IMG/VR virus record: IMGVR_UViG_3300044695_002738 | Coordinates: 1 to 36,893 of that record | Direction: 5' to 3' (one strand) | DNA from: a virus | DNA length: 36,893 bases | Part shown: piece after piece, positions 16,401-23,542 of the stretch | Position numbering within the stretch: position 1 is the first letter of the stretch | How the letters are laid out: every line of letters starts with the position of its first letter | Notes under the pieces: generated by a model | What the model was told of the DNA's origin: nothing | The model's database searches: none | Seen by the model: the letters and a program-made list of their open reading frames with translations, nothing else | Translations under genes and position numbers: made by a program

Positions 16401-17198
16401 CTGGTGCAGACCTATGCCGAGGAGCTGGAGAGCCCGCCCTTCAACGGCAACTACACCGACATGTTCTATGTGGCCAACCTGGCCGAAGCAGGCGGCGTCA
16501 GCGGTTTGATCCTGAGCACCGGCCTCACGGTGGACGCGATGGCCACTGACGGAGACTGGGACGCGCTGGCATCGATCGACAGCGTGGGCGGCGTGCTGCC
16601 GGCGGGCGAATACGAGTTCGGCTCGACCTACGCCTTTCCCGGCGTGTTCGACTGCAACCTGCGCCGCCGGCTGGTCACGCTGCCCTACATCCCCGGCGAC
16701 TTCTGGGATGACCACCTCGATGACATCGACACCTGGGACTTCATCGACGGCACCGACGCCGATCGCGTGAACGCGCTCACCTACGTGCGCACCACGCAGG
16801 ACGACCCCAGCGGCACACCAACCTGGAGCACCTGGCGCGAGTTCGCCAACGCGATTGTGCGGGGCCGTGGCTTCCAGTTCAAGACGGTGGCCACCAGCAC
16901 CGACCCGACGCAAAACATCATCACCGTGGAGCTAGGCGCCGAGCTGGAGCTGCAGCAACGCACCGAGCAGTCTGCGGTGCTGACAAGTGGCGCTGGCACG
17001 TATACGGTCATCTTCACGAATGCCTTCTTTGATCCGCCCAGTGTCGGCGTGACGGGGTTCAACATGGCCACCGGCGACTACTTCGCGATAGCTTCCGTGA
17101 CGCGGACCGGATTCCAAGTAACATTCAGGAACAGCGCCGGCAGTGCCGTGAGCCGCCAGTTCACCTACACAGCCATCGGGTTCGGGAGGCAGATCTAA
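13485..17198 (+). CDS. J: Tip attachment protein J with N-terminal Hint (intein-like) domain
   Basis: The 1237-residue product is the central tail-tip and host-range protein. From residue about 165 it follows lambda J closely: RTPTEAGDNLNSSQYAQLLD, SEGEIEGLKAG, YPNSALVGLRVDAEQF, YSGIWNG, WILWDLLTSARYGFG, SRGQASRIGEWLLYSE, then fibronectin-like repeats and a C-terminal beta domain ending AIGFGRQI. Before this, residues 12-141 form a complete Hint domain, described separately. Flanks are Gly-rich (GAGGGG before, AGAGGGGG after). If the Hint domain cleaves rather than splices, mature J would start at Ala142. ATGA overlap couples it to I. Confidence 0.95.
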   Translation: MSRIVGAGGGGCFLGHTLVRVPDGQRRIDELHPGDLVLSFDDRGTVHQAKVLKVHVHEGERVNRYRLWGGAALDATPNHWVLNQFNAFVEIDTLGGDDCLVDENGHLRPIVDRAEFCVGTVYNLTVEGHHTFIAGGIRVHNAGLGLGVIAGAGGGGGKGGGGGEQRTPTEAGDNLNSSQYAQLLDLLSEGEIEGLKAGAQSIFLNNTPLQNANGTYNFQNVTVYTRNGTQDQAYIPGSPGVEDAKPVGVQVQQATPIVRTITDANVDAARITITVPQLQEFTNQGDINGTDVRLQIAVQYGGGGYTTVIDDTIAGRTADAYQRDYLVALSSTPADIRVTRITPDSSSAKLANTFTWTSYTEITYAKLRYPNSALVGLRVDAEQFSSIPSRSYLIRGIKVRIPSNATVDATNGRLVYSGIWNGSFGAAQWCSDPAWILWDLLTSARYGFGDHIQAAQLDKWAFYAASQYASELVPNGFGGTEPRFSCNVNIQTAEEAYKLINDMCSVFRAMPYWSTGALTISQDRPADSAYLFTLANVSEEGFSYQGSSRKTRPTVAVVSYLDLSLRDIAYEVVEDQTAIAKHGVVSTQISAFACTSRGQASRIGEWLLYSEQYEGEVVSFTASIDAGVLVRPGQIIEISDPVKAGSRRGGRITAATTTSVTVDDASGIAAGAAATLSVILPDGTVQSRAVTTIAGNVVSLATPLAAAPNANSVWLYQTSNIQTSTWRVLSVQEQDGAKYAISALAYNASKYDYIERGAALQPRDITDLNIIPEAPTNLQAAETLYELNGRALAKLIISWQPVVGVNEYRVRWRPQNGNWTSTTQARPDFEILDTTAGVYEVQVYSINAALRQSVEPAKLTVQAFGKTAPPESVTGLSLIPIDNASAILSWDRSPELDVVLGGKVLIRHSVLLTGAIWEESQEIVAAAAGSQTQKQVPVLEGTYLVKFEDDGGRRSLVASTVIVDLPTPQPRQLVQTYAEELESPPFNGNYTDMFYVANLAEAGGVSGLILSTGLTVDAMATDGDWDALASIDSVGGVLPAGEYEFGSTYAFPGVFDCNLRRRLVTLPYIPGDFWDDHLDDIDTWDFIDGTDADRVNALTYVRTTQDDPSGTPTWSTWREFANAIVRGRGFQFKTVATSTDPTQNIITVELGAELELQQRTEQSAVLTSGAGTYTVIFTNAFFDPPSVGVTGFNMATGDYFAIASVTRTGFQVTFRNSAGSAVSRQFTYTAIGFGRQI
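13518..13907 (+). other. Hint / bacterial intein-like (A-type BIL-like) domain inside J
   Basis: Residues 12-141 of J (130 aa) have all intein splicing blocks and no endonuclease. Block A is CFLGHTLVRVPDG with Cys12 as first residue. Block B is DATPNHWVL with the TxxH motif. Block F is VYNLTVEGHHTFIAGG. Block G ends VHN at 140-141. The next residue is Ala142, not the Cys, Ser or Thr needed for normal splicing. This is typical of bacterial intein-like domains, which cleave themselves more often than they splice. Cleavage at both ends would remove the first 141 residues. Confidence 0.9.
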
Positions 17199-17201
17199 GG
17201 C

Positions 17202-17801
17202 ATGGCTCAGCACGACTACAACCTGGCCAACCAGTCCGGCCTTGCCTTCCGGCAGGACCTGAACAACGCGCTGGCGGCAATCGTCAGCCAGAACAGCGGC
17301 GCAGCGCAGCCCAGCACCACCTACGCCTACCAGTGGTGGGCGGACACCACCACGGGCCTGCTGAAGCTGCGCAACGCAGCAAACAGCGCGTGGATCACGA
17401 TCGGCACGCTGGCCAGCGCCAACCTTGGCCTAGCCACCGCAGCCAGCCCCACCTTCAGCGGCACAGCCACCTTTAGCGGCGATGTGCTGCTGAGCGGAAC
17501 CGGCCACCTCGACCTACCTGTAGGCACTACAGCCCAACGCCCTGGAACGCCCAACTCGGGCATGATCCGCTTCAACAGCACGCTTGGACAGTTTGAGGGC
17601 TACAACGGCACTCTCTGGGGCCAGCTCGGCGCAGGCGCAACAGGTGGCGGCAGTGACACGGTGTTTCTGGAGAACAACCAGACAGTGACTACCAACTACA
17701 CCCTGAGCACCAACAAGAATGCCGTATCGGCCGGCCCCGTTACGATCAACGCAGGCATTACGGTCACCGTGCCGTCCGGCGCCAGCTGGGTGATCGTCTA
17801 A
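17202..17801 (+). CDS. Short tail fibre protein
   Basis: The 199-residue product begins MAQHDYNLANQSGLAFRQDL and contains YAYQWWADTTTGLLKLRNAA, a block common in cyanophage fibres, followed by a collagen-like or beta-helical shaft (PTFSGTATFSGDVLLSG) and a DLPVGTTAQRPGTPNSGMIR segment. It starts three bases after the J stop. It is probably part of the adsorption apparatus. Confidence 0.75.
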   Translation: MAQHDYNLANQSGLAFRQDLNNALAAIVSQNSGAAQPSTTYAYQWWADTTTGLLKLRNAANSAWITIGTLASANLGLATAASPTFSGTATFSGDVLLSGTGHLDLPVGTTAQRPGTPNSGMIRFNSTLGQFEGYNGTLWGQLGAGATGGGSDTVFLENNQTVTTNYTLSTNKNAVSAGPVTINAGITVTVPSGASWVIV

Positions 17802-17812
17802 CCGAAAGGATC

Positions 17813-18337
17813 ATGCCCATTTCACTCGATGGATCAGGACCAGTCACGGGGATCACGTCCGGCGTGGGTCCGATTGCGGCCACCGTTCAGGCCTCGACCA
17901 GCGGCACCTCGATCGACTTCACCGGCATCCCCAGCTGGGCCAAGCGCGTCACGGTGATGCTGAGCGGCGTGAGCACGAATGGCACCGCGCAGCCGATGTT
18001 TCAGATCGGCACCAGCGGCGGCGTGCAGACCACCGGCTATTCGGCAAATACCACCAGCATCACCACGGCTGCCAACGCCGTCACGAACTACACCAACGGC
18101 TGGCAGCTCTACACCAGCCTTGCCGCCAACGTCTTCAGCGGTGTGCTCACGTTGGTGCAGCAGGACGCAGCCACTGGCACGTGGGCCGGCACTGGCCTGT
18201 TCTCAGTCGGCATCCCCAGCCTGGTCATCACATGCGGGGTCAAGACCCTCTTTGGCACGCTTGATCGGGTGAGGATCACCACCGCCAACGGCACCGACAC
18301 CTTCGACGCCGGTTCCATCAACATCCTCTACGAGTGA
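17813..18337 (+). CDS. Fibre-tip-like protein, paralogue 1
   Basis: The 174-residue product starts after a good ribosome site (AAAGGA). Residues 30-60 (SGTSIDFTGIPSWAKRVTVM) and the last 30 (LDRVRITTANGTDTFDAGSI) are nearly the same as in the next gene, while the middle differs. The fold looks beta-rich and may be a receptor-binding tip. I do not recognise a named family. Confidence 0.7.
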   Translation: MPISLDGSGPVTGITSGVGPIAATVQASTSGTSIDFTGIPSWAKRVTVMLSGVSTNGTAQPMFQIGTSGGVQTTGYSANTTSITTAANAVTNYTNGWQLYTSLAANVFSGVLTLVQQDAATGTWAGTGLFSVGIPSLVITCGVKTLFGTLDRVRITTANGTDTFDAGSINILYE

Positions 18338-18341
18338 AGCC

Positions 18342-18968
18342 ATGACCCTCAGACTCAACGGCTCCACCTCCGGCTACACCGAGATCGACGCTCCGGCGGT
18401 GGCTGGATCGAACACGCTCAGGCTGCCGACAGGCAATGGCAGCGATGGCAACATTCTCGGCACTGATGGCGCCGGCAACCTGAGCTGGGTGAATGGGCGC
18501 ATGGTGCTCGCCACCGCTCAGAACACCACCAGCGGCACCAGTATCGACTTCACCGGGATCCCAAGCTGGGTGAAGAAGGTTTCGGTGATGCTTAACGGGG
18601 TGAGCGGAAACGGCTCGTCTATCTTGCAGCTTCAACTGGGATCTGGATCTTTTGTAACTACTGGCTACAGCGTCAACGCTGGGTATGCACTAAACGCGGG
18701 AGCCAGTGTCATCGCCAACGCCACCACGGGGTTCATTCTTTCTGGCGCATCGGCTGCCGGGTCTTTTTACAGTGGGAGTGCGCTTTTCACTGCCATGGGT
18801 AACAACACCTGGGTCTTCAGCTGGTCGGGGACAATCGGGAGCCTGACGTTTTGCGCAGGCGGTGGCTCCGTTCTTCTCTCTGGGGCACTCGACCGCATCC
18901 GCCTCACCACCGTCAACGGCACCGACACCTTTGACGCGGGGTCGATCAACATTCTCTACGAGGGCTGA
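18342..18968 (+). CDS. Fibre-tip-like protein, paralogue 2
   Basis: The 208-residue product has a fibre-shaft N-terminus (LRLPTGNGSDGNILGTDGAG) and then the same framed domain as the upstream gene: SGTSIDFTGIPSWVKKVSVM near residue 65 and LDRIRLTTVNGTDTFDAGSI at the end. The middle, bases about 18590-18800, is lower in GC and unlike its neighbour, so the pair looks like a duplicated module with exchanged centre. Confidence 0.7.
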   Translation: MTLRLNGSTSGYTEIDAPAVAGSNTLRLPTGNGSDGNILGTDGAGNLSWVNGRMVLATAQNTTSGTSIDFTGIPSWVKKVSVMLNGVSGNGSSILQLQLGSGSFVTTGYSVNAGYALNAGASVIANATTGFILSGASAAGSFYSGSALFTAMGNNTWVFSWSGTIGSLTFCAGGGSVLLSGALDRIRLTTVNGTDTFDAGSINILYEG

Positions 18969-18970
18969 TC

Positions 18971-19186
18971 ATGAGCACGCTCAGCACCACCAACATCAAA
19001 AACCCCAGCGCGGCCAGCAACAACGTTGTGCTGAACGCTGATGGCACCGTGCGGCTTCCCGTGTCGTCAACCCCAGCATCGGCTTCGGCCACCGGCTCCG
19101 CTGGAGAAATCCGCTGGGACGGCACCTACATCTACATCTGCACAGCTACAAACACTTGGCGCCGCATCCTTCACGCCACTTGGTAA
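18971..19186 (+). CDS. Small fibre-associated protein
   Basis: The 71-residue product begins MSTLSTTNIKNPSAASNNVV and ends GEIRWDGTYIYICTATNTWRRI, a block often found at the ends of phage fibres (sequence displaying Trp-rich GEIRWDG). It may be a separate fibre adaptor or a split-off fibre end. Confidence 0.65.
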   Translation: MSTLSTTNIKNPSAASNNVVLNADGTVRLPVSSTPASASATGSAGEIRWDGTYIYICTATNTWRRILHATW

Positions 19187-19189
19187 GAC

Positions 19190-19327
19190 ATGGCCGTCCG
19201 CAGCAAGCAAGGCACCGCACGTCTTGAGCATCAGCCGGGGCCGCCCAAGACCACCCGTCAAGGATTCGGCGCCCACAGCAGGCCTCGCCGGCGCGGTCGC
19301 AAGCCGCTCAGAGGGCAGGGGCGATGA
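19190..19327 (+). CDS. Small basic protein, 45 aa
   Basis: The 45-residue product is very rich in Arg, Lys, Gly and Pro and ends SRPRRRGRKPLRGQGR. I recall similar short basic proteins in cyanophage structural regions, of unknown role; the composition would suit nucleic acid or virion binding. It has ATGA overlap with the next gene. Confidence 0.6.
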   Translation: MAVRSKQGTARLEHQPGPPKTTRQGFGAHSRPRRRGRKPLRGQGR

Positions 19328-19824
19328 GCACCGTGATTCTCCACCTCGGTGGCAACATCGCCCGGCTGGAGAAAACCGCAGAGCTGGCATGGCAGCACCC
19401 CACCGCTCAAGTGGTCATCAGCTCTGAGCTGCCGCGATCTGAAATCATCCGCCAGCTGCAGCTGCTCGGCGTCAACCTCGAGCGCTGTCACTTGGACTTC
19501 AAGGCATGGGACACGGTGACCAACTTCACTAAGACCCTGCCGCTCCTGCGCACCCTTCGCGCCCGTCGCGTGCTGGTCGTCACTGACCAGTTCCACATGC
19601 GCCGCTCGATGGCCATCGCTCGCGCGGCCTACTTCCTGCGCGGCATCACACCGATCGCCTGCCCCTACAAAAGTGGAGACTTGACCCTCGCAGAAGACGA
19701 TCAGCTTGTGCAGACCGACACTTTCCGCGCTTGGTTCTGGCGCGTCACCGGATGGCTGCTTTACTACCGGCACGTCTATAACGAGCGAATGCCCGCCTTG
19801 CGAGCCGCCGAGCTGGAGCAGTAA
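19324..19824 (+). CDS. YdcF/SanA-like DUF218 protein
   Basis: The 166-residue product shows the DUF218 pattern: an early VILHLGGNIARLEKTAEL strand-loop, VVISSELPRSEIIRQLQLLG, DFKAWDTVTNFTKTL in place of the usual E-x-T-x-N segment, and RVLVVTDQFHMRRSMAIARA. Family members in bacteria act in envelope metabolism but have no settled reaction. The C-terminal Trp/Tyr-rich helix (FRAWFWRVTGWLLYYRHVY) may touch the membrane. It lies between fibres and lysis genes, so it may be a moron acting on the host envelope. Confidence 0.75.
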   Translation: MSTVILHLGGNIARLEKTAELAWQHPTAQVVISSELPRSEIIRQLQLLGVNLERCHLDFKAWDTVTNFTKTLPLLRTLRARRVLVVTDQFHMRRSMAIARAAYFLRGITPIACPYKSGDLTLAEDDQLVQTDTFRAWFWRVTGWLLYYRHVYNERMPALRAAELEQ

Positions 19825-19997
19825 TGGACGGTCAAACCCGCGAGAACTGGCGCAAGATCCGCGACGCGCTGGAAGCAGCGGGCAAGACCGAGAACCACTA
19901 CTACCGACGCGCTCTTGCCATCCTCGCCGGCAGGCCTGATCCCTTCGATCGTTACGATGGAAGCGTGCCCGGATCAGCCGATGGCGGACGAACCTAA
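19824..19997 (+). CDS. Small hypothetical protein, 57 aa
   Basis: ATG 19824 shares one base with the upstream TAA. The 57-residue product (TRENWRKIRDALEAAGKTEN, then HYYRRALAILAGRPDPFDRY) looks helical. It overlaps the next gene. The function is not recognised. Confidence 0.6.
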   Translation: MDGQTRENWRKIRDALEAAGKTENHYYRRALAILAGRPDPFDRYDGSVPGSADGGRT

Positions 19998-20214
19998 GAC
20001 GGTCGGCGGCGTGTTCGCTGCTTCCCTCCCGGCAGCACTCGGCGCCGGCATGTTCGCCATCGGCGCCCTGCTCATCTCCATGCAGGTGCAGTTCGCGCGC
20101 GTTGAGGCCACCGTTCAGCAGATGGCCCGCGCCGTCGAGGAGCTGAAGAACGACAGCAGGGCCGAGCTAGCACAGCTCGATCAGCGCGTTCGTGCTCTTG
20201 AGATGCGCAAGTAA
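19981..20214 (+). CDS. Single-span membrane protein with coiled coil; lysis candidate
   Basis: The 77-residue product has one membrane segment at about 10-33 (VFAASLPAALGAGMFAIGAL) and then a heptad-like helix to the end (QFARVEATVQQMARAVEELK, AQLDQRVRALEMRK). This suits an i-spanin-like or holin-accessory protein, and the gene lies two genes before the endolysin. ATG 19957 would add eight residues. No sequence family is recognised. Confidence 0.6.
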   Translation: MADEPKTVGGVFAASLPAALGAGMFAIGALLISMQVQFARVEATVQQMARAVEELKNDSRAELAQLDQRVRALEMRK

Positions 20215-20229
20215 CCTGAGGGCATCGCC

Positions 20230-20379
20230 ATGGACATCATGAGCCCCGAAACCGCCGCGATCATCGCCATCGTCATCGCTGCCGGCAGCGAGATCATCGC
20301 CCTGTCGCCGCTCAAGTCCAACAGCTGGCTGCAGCTGCTGCTGCAGGCTGGCCGGATGATGTTCCCCAAGCGCCGCTGA
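20230..20379 (+). CDS. Small membrane protein, 49 aa; holin-like candidate
   Basis: The 49-residue product has a membrane segment (AAIIAIVIAAGSEIIALSPL) followed by SNSWLQLLLQAGRMMFPKRR with a basic end. I recall similar short proteins from cyanophages. Its size, single span, basic tail and position 3 bases before the endolysin fit a small holin, but this is inference. Confidence 0.6.
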   Translation: MDIMSPETAAIIAIVIAAGSEIIALSPLKSNSWLQLLLQAGRMMFPKRR

Positions 20380-20382
20380 GCA

Positions 20383-21465
20383 ATGGCCAACGCCGCCCCG
20401 ATCACACTGGAGCAGCTGTTCCGCTACTTCAAGGGCGCGCCGCATCAGGCCGCGGCCATCAGCCAGCTGGAGCAAGACCTGGCGGTGAACGGCTACGCCG
20501 CGGCCATGCGCCGTGACCGGGCGTGGTTCAACACCTGGAGCCAGGACGGCAAGCAAGCGGACCTCAGCGCGGCGCTGAGCATGATCCAGCAGTTCGAGGG
20601 TTGCCACCTCGACGCCTACCCTGACCCGGCCAGCGGTGGTGATCCGTGGACGATCGGCTACGGGACCACCCGCTACGGCGACGGCCGGCCGGTCAAGCGC
20701 GGCGACAGGATCAACGCCGTCGAGGCAGACATGCTGCTGCGGCAGGAGGTGGATCGGATCGCTGACAAGCTGCGCGCCACGGTGCCGCACTGGGGCGAGA
20801 TGGCAGACCACCAGAAGTGCGCGCTGATCAGCTTCGCCTACAACCTCGGCAGCGGGTTCTACGGCGCCAAGGGCTTCGAGACCATCAGCAAGCGACTGCG
20901 CGAGAAGGACTGGCCCGGCGTGCCTGATGCCCTGCTGCTCTACCGCAACCCTGGCACCAACGTCGAGGCCGGCCTAAAGCGGCGCCGCATCGCTGAGGGC
21001 GATCTGTGGGGCCGAGAGCGGCAGACCACTGGGCCGATCGAGGCGACGTTCACGCCCGAGTCGCCGTTCAGCTTCAAGATCACGCCGCACATCACCTACG
21101 GCGAGTTCGCGCTGAACCAGGAGGGGCGGCGCTTCGATCACCAGCATCAGTGCGACACCGCGGTGAAGCTGGCGCAGTTCCTCGAGAAGGCGCGCGCACG
21201 GTTCGACGGCAAGGCGGTGATCATCACCTCCGGCTACCGGCCCGCTGCCATCAACCGGGCCGTGGGTGGCGCCAGCCAGTCGGAGCACCTCTACGACGCG
21301 CCAGGCGTCGGTGCGGTGGACTTCTTCATCGACGGCGTGGACATCAACGCGGTGCAGGACTGGTGCGACAGGCAGTGGCCCTACTCGCTGGGCTACGGCG
21401 CACCCAAGGGCTTTGTGCACCTTGGCATCCGTCAGGGCAGCCCTAGGGTGCGTTGGATTTACTGA
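20383..21465 (+). CDS. Two-domain endolysin: GH24 lysozyme plus M15 peptidase
   Basis: The 360-residue product has a T4-type lysozyme at about 60-210, with Glu72 in FEGCHLDAYPDP, Asp81 nine residues later and Thr95 in IGYGTT, matching the Glu/Asp/Thr triad. Residues 228-360 form an M15-type D-Ala-D-Ala peptidase with SGYRP, zinc ligands His302 (SEH), Asp313 (VDFF) and His346 (HLGI). Cutting both glycan and peptide bonds suits the thick cyanobacterial peptidoglycan. Two catalytic domains in one phage lysin are less common in Gram-negative hosts. Residues 1-55 are a helical addition of unknown role. Confidence 0.92.
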   Translation: MANAAPITLEQLFRYFKGAPHQAAAISQLEQDLAVNGYAAAMRRDRAWFNTWSQDGKQADLSAALSMIQQFEGCHLDAYPDPASGGDPWTIGYGTTRYGDGRPVKRGDRINAVEADMLLRQEVDRIADKLRATVPHWGEMADHQKCALISFAYNLGSGFYGAKGFETISKRLREKDWPGVPDALLLYRNPGTNVEAGLKRRRIAEGDLWGRERQTTGPIEATFTPESPFSFKITPHITYGEFALNQEGRRFDHQHQCDTAVKLAQFLEKARARFDGKAVIITSGYRPAAINRAVGGASQSEHLYDAPGVGAVDFFIDGVDINAVQDWCDRQWPYSLGYGAPKGFVHLGIRQGSPRVRWIY

Positions 21466-21472
21466 CGACCGC

Positions 21473-21988
21473 GTGCCTCTCCCCGACTACGAGATCCACC
21501 ACCTGTGCAAGAAGCACGCGATGGTGCTGCCGTTCGATCCTGGGCTGGTAAACCCGGCCAGCATCGACGTGCTGTTGGGCGATCGGATCATGATCGAGGT
21601 GGCCGAGAGCCCCGAGCTGCAGATTCATGGCATCAGCGGCCACACGGCCGAGGATCCCTACTGGCTGCAGCCGGGTGAGTTCTGCCTGGCGGAGACGCGC
21701 GAGATCTTCAACCTGCCCGACTCAATCGCCGCGCAGTTCGTGCTCAAGTCCAGCCGCGCCCGTGAAGGGCTGGAGCACCTGCTGGCCGGCTACTGCGATC
21801 CAGGGTGGCATGGCAGCCGGCTGACGCTGGAGCTGCAGAACGCGCGGCGGATGCACCCGATCGCGCTGTGGCCCGGCATGAAGATCGGGCAGATGGTCTT
21901 CCACAAGATGGAGGGCATCCCGGCGCGCAGCTATGCGATCACCGGCCGTTACAACCAGGACGCAGCCGTGACGGCCAGCAAGGGCTAG
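21473..21988 (+). CDS. dcd: dCTP deaminase-like nucleotide enzyme
   Basis: GTG 21473 gives 171 residues, 7 bases after the endolysin stop. Motifs of the dCTP deaminase/dUTPase superfamily are visible: ASIDVLLGDRI, YWLQPGEFCLAETREIFNLP, VLKSSRAREGL, GYCDPGWHG, and LTLELQNARR, whose Glu aligns with the catalytic Glu of E. coli Dcd. ALWPGMKIGQMVF follows. The product should make dUTP (or dUMP) for dTTP supply. The stop lies in the CTAG that also holds the integrase stop on the other strand. Confidence 0.85.
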   Translation: MPLPDYEIHHLCKKHAMVLPFDPGLVNPASIDVLLGDRIMIEVAESPELQIHGISGHTAEDPYWLQPGEFCLAETREIFNLPDSIAAQFVLKSSRAREGLEHLLAGYCDPGWHGSRLTLELQNARRMHPIALWPGMKIGQMVFHKMEGIPARSYAITGRYNQDAAVTASKG

Positions 21989-23097
21989 CCCACCAGCGCC
22001 GCCACCTTGGCCGCGGCGGCCGCTGCAGCCTCATCGATGAGGTGCGCATACCGCTGGGTGGTCTGCGGGCTGGCATGGCCCAGCAGGCCGCCAATCTGCG
22101 GCAGGCTCAGCCCGGCGCTCACACCGAGGCTGGCGAAGTTGTGGCGCAGGTCATGCACCCGCAGGTTGCGGATCTCGGCCGCGGCCAGCAGGTCGTCCCA
22201 CATCCGCCAGTAGCCGACCAGGTGGCTGTCATCATCGCCGGCGATCACCCAGGCGCTGTTGGACCGCTGCCGTAGCTCTCGTAGGATCTGAATGGCCGCG
22301 GGTGGTAGATGCACTTTGCGATCGTTGCCATCCTGTCCGGTCTTGTGGGCCTCGGCCGGCACCAGCAGCACCGCTGCATCGAGATCGAGCCAGTCCCATC
22401 GCGCGCACATCACCTCCCGCACGCGGCAGCCGGTGACCAGCAGCAGCCGAATCAGTTGCGCAAACCGCCACCGCACACCGGCCTCGGCGAACGTGTCCAA
22501 TGCGGCCAGCAGCCGCTTGAGCTCCTCCCTGGTCAGGTAGCGCCGGCGCTTGCGTTCGCTGTTGGCATTGAGCCGCACGCAAGGGTTGGAACCGGCGGGC
22601 CGCAGCTCCCACAGCTCGGCCAGATTCATCGCCTTGCTGAGCACCTCCAGGCAGCGATTGGCACGCACCGGCCGCTCAAGGCTGGCGCGGTGAAACCAGT
22701 CCGCCACGTGCCGCTGCTGGAGCTCTGAAACCTTCAAGGCGCCAAACTCGGGCAGCAGGTGGCGGCGCCAGATCAGCTCATTGTTCACCACGCTGCCGGG
22801 CCGCAGCTTGCGCCAGTGCTCGCGCTTGATGCGCTCAAGCAGCTGAGCAACGGTCGGCGCCCTGCGGCGCTCCTGGCGCGCACTGGTGGGTGCCTGGCCG
22901 GTGGCCACAGCCGCCAGGATCTTGTGGGCCTGCTCGCGCGCGGTGGTGACGTTGACCGAGTCGGCCCGGCCGATGCGGTGGTGCTGCTGCTTGCCGCTCG
23001 GCTCCCGGTAGCGCAGGTACCAGGTGCGCACGCCTGACGGCAGCACCATCACACCCAGGCCCGGCACCTTCCGATCGGCGATCCACTGCTTGCTCAT
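21985..23097 (-). CDS. int: Tyrosine recombinase integrase
   Basis: The 370-residue product is a P4/lambda-type integrase. A short N-terminal DNA-binding domain (PGLGVMVLPSGVRTWYLRYR) is followed by a SAM-like core-binding domain at about 80-180 and the catalytic domain with Arg225 (TGCRVREV), Lys252 (HKTG), His315 and Arg318 (HDLRH), His341 (LLGHAS) and nucleophile Tyr350 (TQRYAH). All catalytic residues are present. The C-terminus is Ala-rich. The gene points away from attP, whose core lies about 140 bases upstream of the start. One arm-type repeat overlaps the start codon, so bound integrase could repress its own gene. Confidence 0.95.
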   Translation of the reverse strand: MSKQWIADRKVPGLGVMVLPSGVRTWYLRYREPSGKQQHHRIGRADSVNVTTAREQAHKILAAVATGQAPTSARQERRRAPTVAQLLERIKREHWRKLRPGSVVNNELIWRRHLLPEFGALKVSELQQRHVADWFHRASLERPVRANRCLEVLSKAMNLAELWELRPAGSNPCVRLNANSERKRRRYLTREELKRLLAALDTFAEAGVRWRFAQLIRLLLVTGCRVREVMCARWDWLDLDAAVLLVPAEAHKTGQDGNDRKVHLPPAAIQILRELRQRSNSAWVIAGDDDSHLVGYWRMWDDLLAAAEIRNLRVHDLRHNFASLGVSAGLSLPQIGGLLGHASPQTTQRYAHLIDEAAAAAAAKVAALVG

Positions 23098-23147
23098 TCG
23101 CGCACCTTTCGCGCAAAAACCCCAGAACGGCCAGGATCTTGCGCGAA
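23097..23147. repeat. Left arm-type integrase sites
   Basis: The octamer TTCGCGCA occurs at 23097-23104 and 23108-23115, 11 bases apart start to start, and inverted at 23140-23147. The first copy overlaps the integrase start codon. Matching pairs lie on the other side of the att core, so these are probably the P-arm sites bound by the integrase N-terminal domain. Confidence 0.7.
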
Positions 23148-23234
23148 CGACCGGGAACGGGTCAAGCGGGAAATCATTGAGCGCGCAGAGGTTTAGGGAA
23201 GCAGCGTGAACAATCAGGAGCCACAGCAGTGAGG

Positions 23235-23279
23235 CTCATAACCTGAAGGTCACAGGTTCAAATCCTGTCCCCGCAACCA
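23235..23279 (+). other. attP core: 3' half of a tRNA-Met(CAT) gene
   Basis: The 45 bases match the 3' part of a methionine tRNA, from the anticodon loop (CTCATAA, anticodon CAT at 23237-23239) through the variable loop AAGGTC, a perfect T arm (ACAGG-TTCAAAT-CCTGT), the acceptor strand CCCCGCA and ACCA at the end. No matching 5' half lies upstream: the expected acceptor strand and D arm are missing. Integration would rebuild a whole host tRNA from this fragment. The identity is attachment core, not a working tRNA. Confidence 0.85.
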
Positions 23280-23283
23280 GATT

Positions 23284-23312
23284 CGCCCGCTAGGTCAAGC
23301 ACTTAGCGGGCG
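23284..23312 (+). terminator. Hairpin after the tRNA fragment
   Basis: A perfect 9-bp stem (CGCCCGCTA with TAGCGGGCG) closes an 11-base loop and is followed by CTTTCGTT. It lies 4 bases after the CCA end, where a tRNA terminator would be. The T-tract is short, so it may be a weak terminator for the restored tRNA after integration, or a recombination structure. Confidence 0.5.
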
Positions 23313-23542
23313 CTTTCGTTATGAGGCCACGGCCGTTCGCGCACTATTCGCGCAGACTGCGCCATCGGATGCTTCAGCTCCGCCATGCGCAGGCGGTGGA
23401 TCCGGCCAGGCGCCTCTGCAGGGTCATCAAGCGGGACCAGGGTGTAGTCGTCGCACCCGTGCGTCTCGGCGAAATGCTGGGCCGCGATGTGGGTCGGGAA
23501 TGGCCCGACGTGCCACGGGCCGATGCGGAGGATGTAGGTCAT
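23303..23542 (-). CDS. Conserved-looking hypothetical protein, 79 aa
   Basis: The product begins MTYILRIGPWHVGPFPTHIA and has a small alpha/beta pattern with LVPLDDPAEAPGRIHRL. I recall similar proteins from picocyanobacterial phages, with no known role. The last 20 residues are encoded by the right attP arm, so the end of the protein may differ between phages. ATGA overlap with the upstream gene. Confidence 0.65.
   Translation of the reverse strand: MTYILRIGPWHVGPFPTHIAAQHFAETHGCDDYTLVPLDDPAEAPGRIHRLRMAELKHPMAQSARIVRERPWPHNESAR
23336..23354. repeat. Right arm-type integrase sites
   Basis: TTCGCGCA occurs at 23336-23343 and 23347-23354, again 11 bases apart. The pair lies about 57 bases after the att core, inside the 3' end of the small leftward gene 23303-23542, and mirrors the left pair. 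Confidence 0.7.

Noticed and set aside
15513-16913. Leftward frame of 466 codons opposite J
   Set aside because: Same shadow pattern; J is continuous and matches the lambda J layout on the plus strand.
17813-18968. Diversity-generating retroelement variable regions
   Set aside because: No reverse transcriptase or template repeat is visible, and the differing parts are not limited to adenine-type changes.
22232-22612. Leftward 126-codon frame within the integrase gene
   Set aside because: It is in another frame of the integrase and lacks any pattern; the integrase catalytic residues are all in the main frame.
23202-23279. Complete tRNA gene
   Set aside because: Only the 3' half from the anticodon loop is convincing; the upstream bases do not form the acceptor strand or a D arm.
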